Source: Azotobacter salinestris (GTDB lineage Bacteria > Pseudomonadota > Gammaproteobacteria > Pseudomonadales > Pseudomonadaceae). From it: a DNA stretch of 64,000 bases. The notes under the pieces are model-generated. The model was not told the origin of the DNA, ran no database searches, and was given only the letters and a program-made list of their open reading frames with translations. The DNA lies in assembly GCF_009363155.1 (NCBI RefSeq), contig NZ_CP045302.1, positions 2,897,001 to 2,961,000 of the forward strand, in the 5' to 3' direction. Both the position numbers and the translations under genes were made by a program. This document shows positions 19,322 through 29,218 of this stretch, in pieces (the first letter of the stretch is position 1; every line of letters begins with the position of its first letter).

Positions 19322-20083
19322 ATGTCTGCGCATTCCTCGCCGCTTGCCGATAGTGCCGGGCTGCCCGATGGGCAAGGGCTTGCCGGCACCGACAGGCTTC
19401 CGCCCCGCCACGGCGGCCCGCTGCCCGAGTACGGCGCCGATTCCGGACCGGTGCGCATGCATGCCTCCGACCGCCCCCACCCATTGCGCCAGCCCAAGCC
19501 GCAGGGCGAGGTCTACCGATGCCTCGACGCCGCCCTGGGGGCCTGGGTGTCGCTGCGCACCCTCGACATCGAGGCGGATCTGGCGCGCTTCAACCGCTGG
19601 CAGAACCAGCCGCGGGTGGCCGCCTTCTGGGAGGAGGAGGGCGACCTGGCGCGGCACCGCCGCTACCTCGAGGCACGGGCCGCCGATCCGCGGGTGCTGT
19701 CGCTGATCGGCGCCTTCGACGACGAGCCCTTCGCCTACTACGAGGCCTACTGGGCCAGGGAGGACCGCATCGCGCCCTTCTACGCGGTCGACGACTACGA
19801 CCGTGGCATCCACATGCTGGTCGGCGAGGAGCACCACCGCGGCCCGCACAAGGTCGCCGCCTGGCTGGCTGCGCTGGCCCGTTATCTGTTTCTCGACGAG
19901 CCGCGCACCCGGCGCATCGTCTGCGAGCCGCGCGCCGACAACGCGCGGATGATCCGGCACCTGCAGGCACTGGGCTTCGCCCGGCTCAGGGAGATCGAGT
20001 TACCCCGCAAGCGCGCCGCCCTGATGGTGCTGGAGCACGAGGCCTTCTTCGCCCGCTGTCCGGCTGGCGTGAGCAATTCCTAA
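19322..20083 (+). CDS. IucB/RhbD-type GNAT siderophore acyltransferase
   Basis: A 253-aa protein whose C-terminal two thirds (about residue 75 on) belongs to the GNAT family of siderophore N-acyltransferases. Visible stretches are RFNRWQNQPRVAAFWEE, YYEAYWAREDRIAPFY, GIHMLVGEEHHRGP and the acyl-CoA-site end DNARMIRHLQALGF. The family acetylates N-hydroxylated lysine or ornithine to make a hydroxamate. The N-terminal 75 residues look unstructured. The start at 19322 has GGAGAG 7 bases upstream; an in-frame ATG at 19307 has none. The N-monooxygenase that supplies its substrate is the next gene. Confidence 0.88.
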   Translation: MSAHSSPLADSAGLPDGQGLAGTDRLPPRHGGPLPEYGADSGPVRMHASDRPHPLRQPKPQGEVYRCLDAALGAWVSLRTLDIEADLARFNRWQNQPRVAAFWEEEGDLARHRRYLEARAADPRVLSLIGAFDDEPFAYYEAYWAREDRIAPFYAVDDYDRGIHMLVGEEHHRGPHKVAAWLAALARYLFLDEPRTRRIVCEPRADNARMIRHLQALGFARLREIELPRKRAALMVLEHEAFFARCPAGVSNS

Positions 20084-20211
20084 AAAAGCGAGTCGCGACC
20101 CATGCGGCCACCACCACTGATGAGGTCAGGCAGGGACCCGGCCCCCCTGCGCCCGCGGCGCGGAGCAACGGTCACCCTTGGTACGTCTAGAAGACAGGAT
20201 CGACATTGCAC

Positions 20212-21516
20212 ATGAGCATAGAAACGCTGGAATACGATGTGATCGGCGTGGGCTTCGGCCCGGCCAACCTGGCCATCGCCATTGCCCTGGAGGAGGATTC
20301 CAGGACCCGCGAATCCGGTCTGCGCTATTGCTTCCTGGACAGCAAGCCGGCCTTCGAATGGCATGGCGGCATGCTGCTGGAGAACAGCCGCATGCAGATC
20401 TCCTATCTCAAGGACCTGGCGACCCTGCGCAACCCGGCGAGCCGCTTCACCTTCGTCAACTATCTGCACGAGCAGCAGCGTCTGCTGCCCTTCATCAACC
20501 TCGGCACCTGCAATCCGTCGCGCATCGAGTACAACGACTACCTGCGCTGGGCCGCCGGGCACTTCGCCGAGCGCGTGCACTACGGCGAGCAGGTGGTCGC
20601 CGTGGAGGGCGTCGAGGAGCGCGGCGAGGTGCAGCGCCTGCGGGTGGTCTCGCAGTTGGCCGACGGTCGCACGCGTACCCGGCTGACCCGCAACCTGGTG
20701 GTCGGCATCGGCGCCCAGGCGGCGATCCCCGAGCTGTTCGCCGGCCTCAAGGGCGAGCCGCGACTGATCCATTCCTCCCAGTACCTGGAGCGCATCGGCC
20801 AGTGCTGCCCCGAGCGCGAGGGACGCTACCGGGTGGCGGTGATCGGTTCCGGGCAGAGCGCCGCGGAGATCTACACCGACCTGGCGGGGCGCTACCCCCG
20901 GGCCGAGATCAGCCTGGTGATGCGCGCCCAGGCGATGCGCCCGGCCGACGACAGTCCCTTCGTCAACGAGATCTTCGACCCGGCCTTCACCGACGTGGTC
21001 TACCGCCAGCCACGCGCCGCGCGCCAGCAACTGATCCGCTCGCTCAGCCACACCAACTATTCGGTGGTCAACCTGGATCTGATCGAGAGCATTTACCAGG
21101 ACCTCTACCAGCAGAAGGTGATCGGCGCCGAGCAGCGCCGCCTGCTCGCCAACCGGCAGATCCAGGCCGTGGCGGCCAGCGCCGGAGGCATGCGCCTGAG
21201 CCTGCGCGACAGCCAGGACGGCGGCGAGGAGCTCCATGAGTTCGACCTGCTGGTGCTCGCCACCGGCTACCGCCGCGACGCCCACTGGAGCCTGCTGGAA
21301 GGGGTCGAGCGCCATCTGCAGAGGGACGCCGAGCTGGAGCGCAGCTACCGCCTGCCGACCCGTCCGGGATTCCAGCCGAACATCTTCCTGCAGGGCTGCT
21401 GCGAGGACAGCCACGGGCTCAGCGACACCCTGCTGTCGGTAGTCGCGGTGCGCTCCCAGGAAGTTGTGGATGCGTTGCTTGCGGCCTGTCGCCAGCCGCA
21501 GGCGGCCTGTGCCTGA
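20212..21516 (+). CDS. pvdA: L-ornithine N5-monooxygenase (PvdA type)
   Basis: Flavoprotein (434 aa) that hydroxylates the side-chain amine of ornithine (or lysine) using FAD, NADPH and O2, the first step to a hydroxamate. The N-terminal FAD loop is GVGFGPANLAIAIAL, the substrate region has SYLKDLATLRNP, the NADPH loop is VIGSGQSAAEIYTDL and the C-terminal part has LATGYRRD and GLSDTLLSV. Length and motifs fit PvdA better than IucD, so ornithine is the favoured substrate. ATG 20212 is used; an in-frame TTG lies two codons earlier. The 128-bp gap before it shows no PvdS-type box, so co-transcription with the acyltransferase is likely. Confidence 0.93.
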   Translation: MSIETLEYDVIGVGFGPANLAIAIALEEDSRTRESGLRYCFLDSKPAFEWHGGMLLENSRMQISYLKDLATLRNPASRFTFVNYLHEQQRLLPFINLGTCNPSRIEYNDYLRWAAGHFAERVHYGEQVVAVEGVEERGEVQRLRVVSQLADGRTRTRLTRNLVVGIGAQAAIPELFAGLKGEPRLIHSSQYLERIGQCCPEREGRYRVAVIGSGQSAAEIYTDLAGRYPRAEISLVMRAQAMRPADDSPFVNEIFDPAFTDVVYRQPRAARQQLIRSLSHTNYSVVNLDLIESIYQDLYQQKVIGAEQRRLLANRQIQAVAASAGGMRLSLRDSQDGGEELHEFDLLVLATGYRRDAHWSLLEGVERHLQRDAELERSYRLPTRPGFQPNIFLQGCCEDSHGLSDTLLSVVAVRSQEVVDALLAACRQPQAACA

Positions 21517-21602
21517 GTGATCGCGCCGCTCGCGCCCCTGTTCCAGGGCGCCTTCGCCGCTTGCCGCGACGTGCCGCCGGCGTAGAAGCCATTGCCGCCT
21601 AT

Positions 21603-21686
21603 GGTGGGAAAGGCCTGCGGCCGTTTCCCACCCTGCGGATTCGCACCCGGCCGTAGGGTGGAAAACGCGCGTAGCGCTTTTCCACC
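21603..21686. repeat. Pair of REP-like hairpins
   Basis: Two palindromes of the same style: GGTGGGAAA...GTTTCCCACC (21603-21632) and GGTGGAAAA...TTTTCCACC (21657-21686), with GC-rich centres. They lie in the 287-bp gap between two convergent genes, where they may act as bidirectional terminators or as an extragenic repeat pair. Confidence 0.65.
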
Positions 21687-21803
21687 GATGCCGCTCCGGC
21701 GGAAACAGGAAGCAGGCCCCGCCGGCCAGCGCTTGCCGTCCGCACCGGCCGCGCCTGGCTGGCGCATCTTCGCCAGACGGTGCCCGGCGACCGACAAAAC
21801 CGT

Positions 21804-23036
<1,233 letters not shown>

Positions 23037-23189
23037 GCCGCCTGGGGTCGGTTGACCTGTCAGCGTAGCCGCGCCAGGCGTTCTCCGGCCGCCCCGTCCC
23101 TGCCTGCCCGCGCACCGTCAGGCTTTCCGTGGGCGTCCATGCGCCGCTTCGGCCCGCCGTCGCGGCCTACGCCAAAACGTCAACAGACC

Positions 23190-23750
23190 CTAGACATGGC
23201 GCCCGGCGGCTTCGAGGTGCTTGCGGCAATGCACCATGGCGTCGCGGATCATGAAGTTCACCAGGGTCGGCGAGACGCCGAGTTCGCGGGCGATTTCCCG
23301 CTGCTGCCGGCCGTGGATGCGGTACATCTCGAAGGCGTAGCGGGTGCGCTCCGGGAGCTGCTCCAGCGCCTCGGCGATCAGTTCGAGGGTTTCCTGGCAC
23401 TGGTGCAGGCTTTCCGGCGATGCGCCTTCCTGCTGCTCGACCGTCATCCCTTCCTCCTCGCTGCCCCGGTGACGCTGCTCGAACGCCTGCTTGCGGTAAT
23501 AGTCGATCGCCAGGTTGCGTACGGTCCGAAACATGTAACTCAATTGCGCTTTTATTGAGTGGCTGGGCAAGTGGGCGGACTCCAGCCGAAAGAAAGCATC
23601 CTGAACGACGTCCTCGGCCCTGGAGCGACATCCGGTGATATTCGCCGCGATCTTGATCAGGGCGGTGCGGTGGTCGATGAAGGATTGGATCTGGGGAGCA
23701 AGGGACGGTCTGCTCAGGAGACGGTCGGCAAGCATTCCTTGGTGCGACAT
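23190..23750 (-). CDS. pvdS: PvdS-type iron-starvation ECF sigma factor
   Basis: A 186-aa sigma factor, the same size as Pseudomonas PvdS. Region 2 has SRAEDVVQDAFFRLES and YMFRTVRNLAIDYYRKQA. Region 4 has PERTRYAFEMYRIHG and GVSPTLVNFMIRDAMVHCRK, which closely resembles PvdS as I recall it. The ATG at 23750 is chosen because CAGGAA precedes it and it restores the PvdS length; the frame runs on to 23813, almost into the Fur box. A Fur site lies upstream, so the sigma factor should be made when iron is scarce and then drive the TAAA(C/T)-N16-CGT promoters found around it. Confidence 0.93.
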   Translation of the reverse strand: MSHQGMLADRLLSRPSLAPQIQSFIDHRTALIKIAANITGCRSRAEDVVQDAFFRLESAHLPSHSIKAQLSYMFRTVRNLAIDYYRKQAFEQRHRGSEEEGMTVEQQEGASPESLHQCQETLELIAEALEQLPERTRYAFEMYRIHGRQQREIARELGVSPTLVNFMIRDAMVHCRKHLEAAGRHV

Positions 23751-23826
23751 ACGGCGTTCCTGTGCGCGAGAGTTGACGAAAGTTTCGAGGCCTCGTGAAG
23801 TTATCGCTGGCAATGATCTTTGTCAA

Positions 23827-23845
23827 ATAAGAATCATTATCATTG
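23827..23845 (-). promoter_or_regulatory. Fur box upstream of the sigma factor
   Basis: On the minus strand CAATGATAATGATTCTTAT, close to the Fur consensus GATAATGATAATCATTATC. It lies about 77 bp before the start at 23750 and overlaps a possible promoter (TTTACA about 18 bases from GATAAT). Confidence 0.82.
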
Positions 23846-23963
23846 TTTGTCTGAGCGAATGTAAATGCAAAAGTTCCGTCAATGGCTCGACATTTTTTCG
23901 CTCCGCCCTGCGAGTGCGTCAGGAAACGGCGGGAATACTGGCGCGCCGATGCCTGTCCAGCGC

Positions 23964-25397
23964 TCACTCGCTCCGTCCGTCGTCGCCGCCGGATCCGCTC
24001 TGCCAGCCGCCGCCGAGGGCCTTGAACAGGCTGACCGATGCCTGCAGGCGGGCGAGGCGCAGCTGGATTTCCTGGTCCTGCGCCTGGAACAGCGTGCGCT
24101 GGGCCTCGAGGCTGTCGAGCAGGGTGTCGGCGCCCGCCCTATAGCGTATCTCGGCCAGGGCGAAGCTCTGCCGGGCCTGCTCCAGCTCCTCGCGCTGCCA
24201 GTGCAATTGGCGCTCGGTGCCGGCGAGTGCATTGAGGGCCTTCTCCACGTCGGCCAGCCCGTCGACGATCGCCCGGCGATAGTCGTGCAGCAGCTCCTCC
24301 TGCTTGGCCAGGGCCTGCTCGCGTTCGGCACGCAGCCGCCCGGCGTTGAAGATCGGCGCGCTCAGGCCGGCTTCGAGCACGAGGAAGGGAAAGGGATTGT
24401 CGGCGAGCACGCTGGCGCGCTCGGCCCCGCCGCCCAGGCCGATCTCCAGGTCGAGGGTCGGCAGCAGCGCGGCGCGCGCCACCCGCACGTCGCCCTCGGC
24501 GGCGGCGAGTTCGGCCTCGGCCCGGGCGATGTCCGGACGACGGACCAGCAGTTCGCCGGGTAGACCGGCCCGGATGTCCGGCGCGCGCAGGGCGCCGAAC
24601 TCGCCGCGGATCCGCAGCTGCTGCACGGGAACGCCGAGCAGCGTCGCCAGGACGATGGTCGCTTCCCGCTCCTCTTGCTCCAGCCGAGGAATCTGCCAGC
24701 GCTGGTTGGCGGTCAGGCTGCGCTGCTGGGCCAGCTCCAGGGCATGGCTGGCGCCGGCGGCATGACGGGCCTCGACCAGTTTCAGCACCTGTTCGGCGTT
24801 GCTCAGGTTGAGCCGGGCGATGCGGATCTGTTCGCGCAGCGCCAGCACCTGCAGATAGGTGCCGGCGACGCTGGCCGTGACCGTCAGCTCGACCGCCGCC
24901 CGATCCCGCTCGCTGGCCTCGACCCGCTTGCGCGCGGCGGCCCGCCGTGAGCGGTTGGCGCTCCACAGGTCCAACTCGTAGCTGACGCTGAGCAGGGTGT
25001 CGAAATGATCCATGCGCCGGTCCTCCTCGGTGGCGCCCAGCTCGTTGCTGTAGCCGTCGGTGCTGCCGATCAGCCGGTCGTGGTTGGCGTTCGCCTCGCC
25101 GTTCAGTTCGGGCAGGACCGGCGCGCCCTCGACCGTCGCCGTGGCCCGCGCCTGGCGCAGCCGGGCGAGCGCTGCGGCGATGTCGTGGCTGGAGGTGTGG
25201 GCCCGCTCGATCAGCCGGTCCAGCTCCTCGCTGCCGAAGCTGCGCCACCAGTCGGCGTCGGGCATTGCCGTGGCCGTCGCCGGCGGGTGCTGCCACTGCC
25301 CGGGAATGGCCAGGCCGCTGTCCGGCTGCGGCAGCGGGCCGCTGCAGGCGGGCAGGAGCAGGTACAGGCCGAGCAGGGCGAGCGGCTTTCGTCTCAC
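23964..25397 (-). CDS. TolC/OprM-family outer-membrane efflux lipoprotein (OpmQ-like)
   Basis: A 477-aa outer-membrane channel protein. The N terminus is a lipoprotein signal with lipobox LLPAC, predicting acylation at Cys18. The two-repeat outer-membrane-factor structure is visible, with LDRLIERAHTSSHDIAAALARLRQARA in the first half and RPDIARAEAELAAAEGDVRVARAALLPTLDLEI in the second. It is the downstream partner of the adaptor at 25550, and both are served by a PvdS-type promoter, so export or recycling of the siderophore is the likely role, as with OpmQ in Pseudomonas. No terminator was seen after it. Confidence 0.9.
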   Translation of the reverse strand: MRRKPLALLGLYLLLPACSGPLPQPDSGLAIPGQWQHPPATATAMPDADWWRSFGSEELDRLIERAHTSSHDIAAALARLRQARATATVEGAPVLPELNGEANANHDRLIGSTDGYSNELGATEEDRRMDHFDTLLSVSYELDLWSANRSRRAAARKRVEASERDRAAVELTVTASVAGTYLQVLALREQIRIARLNLSNAEQVLKLVEARHAAGASHALELAQQRSLTANQRWQIPRLEQEEREATIVLATLLGVPVQQLRIRGEFGALRAPDIRAGLPGELLVRRPDIARAEAELAAAEGDVRVARAALLPTLDLEIGLGGGAERASVLADNPFPFLVLEAGLSAPIFNAGRLRAEREQALAKQEELLHDYRRAIVDGLADVEKALNALAGTERQLHWQREELEQARQSFALAEIRYRAGADTLLDSLEAQRTLFQAQDQEIQLRLARLQASVSLFKALGGGWQSGSGGDDGRSE

Positions 25398-25549
25398 TGC
25401 GGCCTCATGCAGCAGCCGGCGCCAGCCGCATGGTTTGGGGCGATGGTCGGTGTCCGGGGTTCATGCCGGCCGCTGCCCGGCGGACCGCGGCGCCGGGGCT
25501 GGCAGGCGGCCCGGAAGTGCGGCAGTGGCCCGATCGCTGGCTGTCATGC

Positions 25550-26695
25550 TCATTGCTCGTGGCGGCTGGCGGCGTTGACGAGCAGCCGCTCGCCCTCGGC
25601 GAGCCCTTCGAGCACTTCGATACGCTGCTGGTCGCGGATGCCGGTACGGACTTCGCGCAGATCCGGCTCGCCGTCCTGCCGCAGCACCTGCACCCGATGG
25701 ACGTCCGGCTTGTCGGCACTCTCCTGCAGGGCGGCGAGCGGCGCGATGAGCGCATCCCGGACGTGGCTGTCGACGAAGAACACCCGGGCGGTCATTTCCG
25801 CCATCAGCGCCCGGTCCTCGTTGTCGACGTCGAGCAGCACGCTGTACAGCACCCCCGGGCCCTGGCCGGCTGCCTGCCCGGCCGGCTCGCCGGCGTCGGG
25901 GCCCAACTGCTCCAGCGGCTTCGGCGGCACCGGCAGTATCTGCCGGACGCGCGCCTGCCAGCGCCGGCCGCCGCCGCCGAGGGTGGTGAACCAGGCCGGC
26001 ATGCCGGGCCTCACCCGGTTGATGTCGGCCTCGGGAACCAGAGCCCGGACGGTCATCGACGTCAGTCTGGCGATGCGGATCAGGGGTGTTCGCTTCTGGA
26101 TGTCGAGCGTCTGGCCGACGGCGATCACGGTGCCGTCCAGCGGTGCATGAAGGCGCGTGTGGGCCAGTCCGGCTTCTTCGCTGCGCAGGCTGGCCTCGGC
26201 CTGCCTGAGCTGGACGTCGGTGCTCTTCAGGCGCGCCTCGGCCACCCGCAGCTCGGCGTGGGTGGTCTGCACGTCCTCCTGGCGCGCCGCGCCGCTTCTG
26301 GCCAGGGTCCGTTGCCGTTCGTACTGCTGGCCGGCCAGGTCGCGCTGGGCCAGTTGCTCCTCGCGCAAGGCCCGGAGGGTTTCGAGCTGCGCCCGGCTGG
26401 CATCCACCACGGCCCGCTGCTCGGACGGGTCGATCTCGGCGACCAGCTGCCCCGCCTGCACGCTGTCGCCGACCCCGACATGCAGGCGCAGCAGCCGTCC
26501 GGAGGTCTGGGCGACGACGTCCGTGTAGTGGCGGGGTTGCAGGATGCCCGACGCCGCGATGCCGCTCTCGATGTCGCCGCGCTCGACGGGCACGGCGTCG
26601 TAGGCCGGCACGGGCGGCGCGAAGCGCTGCCAGCCGGTCAGGGCCAGGGCGCAGCCGAGCAGGGTCAGGAGCAGGGGCCAGCGGAGGTATGTCAT
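25550..26695 (-). CDS. MacA/PvdR-like periplasmic adaptor protein
   Basis: A 381-aa membrane-fusion protein. It has one N-terminal membrane helix (LRWPLLLTLLGCALALTGW), a lipoyl half (VVAQTSGRLLRLHVGVGDSVQAGQLVAEIDP), a long coiled coil (about residues 95-180), the second lipoyl half (LHAPLDGTVIAVGQTL) and a beta-barrel region. It bridges an inner-membrane pump and the outer-membrane protein encoded 152 bp downstream. In MacAB and PvdRT systems an ABC pump gene stands with the adaptor, but none is present here. A PvdS-type promoter lies 71 bp upstream. Confidence 0.9.
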   Translation of the reverse strand: MTYLRWPLLLTLLGCALALTGWQRFAPPVPAYDAVPVERGDIESGIAASGILQPRHYTDVVAQTSGRLLRLHVGVGDSVQAGQLVAEIDPSEQRAVVDASRAQLETLRALREEQLAQRDLAGQQYERQRTLARSGAARQEDVQTTHAELRVAEARLKSTDVQLRQAEASLRSEEAGLAHTRLHAPLDGTVIAVGQTLDIQKRTPLIRIARLTSMTVRALVPEADINRVRPGMPAWFTTLGGGGRRWQARVRQILPVPPKPLEQLGPDAGEPAGQAAGQGPGVLYSVLLDVDNEDRALMAEMTARVFFVDSHVRDALIAPLAALQESADKPDVHRVQVLRQDGEPDLREVRTGIRDQQRIEVLEGLAEGERLLVNAASRHEQ

Positions 26696-26765
26696 GTCGT
26701 GGTCCGGCAGATCGACTCGATGCGCCGGCCGTGCCCGGCGCGCCTGTGAGGGTCAGAGGTGCAGG

Positions 26766-26789
26766 ACGAGTGGGCGGGGAAGGAATTTA
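26766..26789 (-). promoter_or_regulatory. PvdS-type promoter of the export genes
   Basis: On the minus strand TAAAT (26789-26785), 16 bases, CGT (26768-26766). It lies 71 bp before the adaptor start in the gap after the FecR-like gene. Confidence 0.78.
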
Positions 26790-26850
26790 GGGGGCGGGCG
26801 CAACGGCCCTGCCCCGGGTGGCGGGACCCGGAGCGCGCCTGGGGCCGGCT

Positions 26851-27252
26851 TCAGTGATGGACGTGCGCGGAGAGCGGATGCGCCAGGTCGTGGATCAGGC
26901 CCTGGATGTAGCTGCCCGGAATCCAGCCCATCCGCCAGCCGCCGTAGCCGGCCGGGAGCAGAACGAGCGCCGCCAGACCGGCCGCCAGTCCCATCCGGCG
27001 CAGGCAGCTGTGGCGGCGCGGGCGGGCGGGGGCGGCCGCGCGGGGACCGAACGCGGGCGGAAGATCGGCGGAGAGCTCCCAGATCTCCAGCATCGCCGCG
27101 AACTCGCGGGCGTGCTCGGGGCTCGCGTCGAGCCAACGCTGGAAGGCCTGCCGCTCGTCTTCGCTGCAGTCGTCTTCGTGCAGCCGCATGCACCAGTAGG
27201 CGGCCTCCTCGGCAGGCGAAGTGCCGGGAGCGGGAGGAAGGGGACCGTTCAT
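26851..27252 (-). CDS. Truncated FecR-like protein (DUF4880 domain plus one membrane helix)
   Basis: A 133-aa protein. Residues about 15-65 match the cytoplasmic anti-sigma part of FecR regulators ([13 protein letters not shown]...[28 protein letters not shown]). An Arg-rich linker and one membrane helix follow ([20 protein letters not shown]), then only about 30 residues instead of the roughly 200-residue periplasmic FecR domain. The protein ends naturally at HVHH. It may be a signal-independent inhibitor or activator of an ECF sigma factor, or a remnant. It lies in the same locus as the PvdS-type sigma gene. No PvdS-type or Fur box was seen upstream. Confidence 0.75.
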   Translation of the reverse strand: MNGPLPPAPGTSPAEEAAYWCMRLHEDDCSEDERQAFQRWLDASPEHAREFAAMLEIWELSADLPPAFGPRAAAPARPRRHSCLRRMGLAAGLAALVLLPAGYGGWRMGWIPGSYIQGLIHDLAHPLSAHVHH

Positions 27253-27437
27253 GTGCTCGTTACCGTGGCGTGTTGTCCGCGATTGTGGCCGATCCCTTGC
27301 CCATGGCTTCGCATCCTCGCCAAGAGTCTATGGCATCGAAGGCGCTCCAGACAAACGCCAGGCCGGCGACGGCCTGCTTCCGGCGGCAGCCGCTCCCTCC
27401 GCGAAAGCCTGCGCGGCGGGCGTTTCCGGCAGGCGCC

Positions 27438-27461
27438 TAAACAAACCGCCGGCTGCTTCGT
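27438..27461 (+). promoter_or_regulatory. PvdS-type promoter of the main biosynthetic operon
   Basis: TAAAC (27438-27442), 16 bases, CGT (27459-27461), 77 bp before the second mbtH. It would drive mbtH, thioesterase, PPTase, hydroxylase, NRPS and PKS genes. An almost identical copy of this promoter and its leader is found at 40126. Confidence 0.8.
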
Positions 27462-27538
27462 CATTGAAGGCAGACGACCCCCTGTGCCGGCATCCGGCCG
27501 GCAGGGGCCGCTTCCCTTCAACCCGTACGAGGATGCCC

Positions 27539-27784
27539 ATGTCTACCAGCTGCTTCGACCGCGAGGACGAAACCTTCATCGTGCTCGTCAACCACGAAGG
27601 ACAGTACTCCATCTGGCCCCACTGGAAGGCCGTCCCCGGCGGCTGGAGCGCCGTCGACGGCGTGCGGGGCGACAAGAAGACCGTGCTCGACTACGTCGAG
27701 AAGACCTGGACCGACATGCGTCCGCTGTCGCTGCGCCAATGGATGGACGAGCAGGCCGCCGCGCCGGCCGCGACCTGCCAGTGA
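27539..27784 (+). CDS. MbtH-like protein 2
   Basis: An 81-aa member with the core [19 protein letters not shown], then [25 protein letters not shown]. It should assist the adenylation domains of this operon. ATG 27539 is favoured because GAGG lies 6 bases before it, while ATG 27533 would overlap the ribosome site. It opens the main biosynthetic operon and its stop overlaps the thioesterase GTG (GTGA). Confidence 0.94.
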   Translation: MSTSCFDREDETFIVLVNHEGQYSIWPHWKAVPGGWSAVDGVRGDKKTVLDYVEKTWTDMRPLSLRQWMDEQAAAPAATCQ

Positions 27785-28533
27785 CCCGTTCCATGCGGCC
27801 GCCCCTGATCGACCTGCTGGTCCTGCCGTGTGCCGGCGCCAGCGCGACCATGTACCTGCGCTGGCGCCGCCTGCTGCCGGCATGGGTGCGCCTCGTCCCG
27901 GTGGAGCTGCCGGGGCGCGGCGCCCGGCTGGGCGAGCCCTGCGTCGAGGACTTCGAGCGGCTCGTCGCGCAGCTCTGCGACGAGCAGGCCGGGGTCATGG
28001 ACGGCTGCTACGCCCTGCTCGGACACAGCATGGGCGCCCTGCTCGCGTATGGCATCGCCCAGCGCCAGCGCGCCCTGTCGAGGCCGCTGCCGCGGGCCCT
28101 GTTCGTCTCGGCGAGCGCCGCACCGTCGCGGCGCGATCCGGAGCGCTTCGCCGGCAAGGACGACGACGCGGCCCTGGTCGCCGACCTGCGCAGGCAGGGC
28201 GGCACGCCGGAGGAGGTCTTCGGCTGCGCCGAGCTGCTGCGTCTCACGCTGGACACCCTGGGGGCCGACTACCGGGTGTGCGAGAGCTTTCGCGACACGG
28301 CGCCGGCGCCCCTGCCCGTGGCGCTCCACGCCTTCGGCGGGCGGCGCGACGACATCGCCGCCGAGCGCATGGAGGCGTGGCGGCGCGAGGCCGGCGGCGC
28401 CTTCTCCCTCGACTGGTTCGATGGCGGCCACTTCTTCATTCGCGAGCGGGAGCCGCAGGTGCTGGCGGTCATCGTGCGCGAACTGGAGCGCCAGTTCTCT
28501 GGGGTGGACCATGCAGCCATTGCACGTGCCTGA
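27781..28533 (+). CDS. Type II thioesterase
   Basis: Alpha/beta hydrolase (250 aa) that clears wrong acyl groups from carrier domains. Visible features are the N-terminal FxxPGAG-like [30 protein letters not shown], the nucleophile motif GHSMG with Ser83 and the catalytic His in DGGHFFI near the C terminus. The GTG at 27781 overlaps the mbtH stop; ATG 27793 is an alternative four codons in. The 3' end overlaps the PPTase gene by 23 bases. Confidence 0.92.
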   Translation: MTRSMRPPLIDLLVLPCAGASATMYLRWRRLLPAWVRLVPVELPGRGARLGEPCVEDFERLVAQLCDEQAGVMDGCYALLGHSMGALLAYGIAQRQRALSRPLPRALFVSASAAPSRRDPERFAGKDDDAALVADLRRQGGTPEEVFGCAELLRLTLDTLGADYRVCESFRDTAPAPLPVALHAFGGRRDDIAAERMEAWRREAGGAFSLDWFDGGHFFIREREPQVLAVIVRELERQFSGVDHAAIARA

Positions 28534-29218
28534 GGCCCTGGCCGCGGACGTCGGCGTCTGGCGCCTCGACCTGGACCTGGCCGCGCCGCTGGCCGACGCC
28601 GACCGCAGCGTTCTCGACGCGGCCGAGGGCGCGCGGGCGCTGTGCTTTCGCCGCCACGAGGACCGGGTCCGCTTCGTCGCCACCCGCGCCGCGCTGCGCC
28701 GCCTGCTGGCCGCCCGACTCTGCTGCGCGCCCCGGGCGCTGCGCTTCGCGACCAACCCGCACGGCAAGCCGCGCCTGTGCCCGAGCGGCGGATGGGCGGG
28801 CGAGCCGGCGATCGATTTCAACGTTTCCCACGCGGGCAGCTTCGCGCTGATCGCCATTTCCCGGCGCGGCGCGGTCGGCGTTGACATCGAGCGTTGCAGC
28901 CCGGACCTCGACACCGCGGGCCTCGAGCCCTGGCTGCTCTCGCCGCTCGAGCGGCAGCTGGAGGCCGGCCGGCGGCCGGACTTCTTCGAGCGCTGGGTGG
29001 TGAAGGAGGCGGTGTTCAAGGCCCTGGGGCTGGGAATCGCCGGACGCCTCCAGCAGCTCTCGGTCCTCACACCCGGGCAGGCCGACGGGCGCCGCTACGG
29101 CCTGCGCCATGCCCGCCCCGAATGGTCGTCCGTGGACGCCTGGCGTCTGGACGCGCCGCCCGGATACGCCGCCGCCCTGGCGCGGACGCCCGCATGCCCA
29201 ACCAAGGAATTGCCATGA
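28511..29218 (+). CDS. Sfp/EntD-type 4'-phosphopantetheinyl transferase
   Basis: A 235-aa enzyme that attaches the phosphopantetheine arm to the carrier domains of the NRPS and PKS. The three family motifs are present: FNVSHAG, GVDIE with the Mg-binding acidic pair, and WVVKEAVFKALGLG (WxxKEAxxK). The start is inside the end of the thioesterase gene and the stop overlaps the hydroxylase start (ATGA). Confidence 0.94.
   Translation: MQPLHVPEALAADVGVWRLDLDLAAPLADADRSVLDAAEGARALCFRRHEDRVRFVATRAALRRLLAARLCCAPRALRFATNPHGKPRLCPSGGWAGEPAIDFNVSHAGSFALIAISRRGAVGVDIERCSPDLDTAGLEPWLLSPLERQLEAGRRPDFFERWVVKEAVFKALGLGIAGRLQQLSVLTPGQADGRRYGLRHARPEWSSVDAWRLDAPPGYAAALARTPACPTKELP

Noticed and set aside
20084-20211. 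TAAAA element before the N5-monooxygenase as another PvdS-type promoter
   Set aside because: There is no CGT after 16 or 17 bases.
25398-25549. Remnant of a pump gene between the outer-membrane and adaptor genes
   Set aside because: The 152-bp gap has no Walker or membrane-segment coding sequence in any frame.
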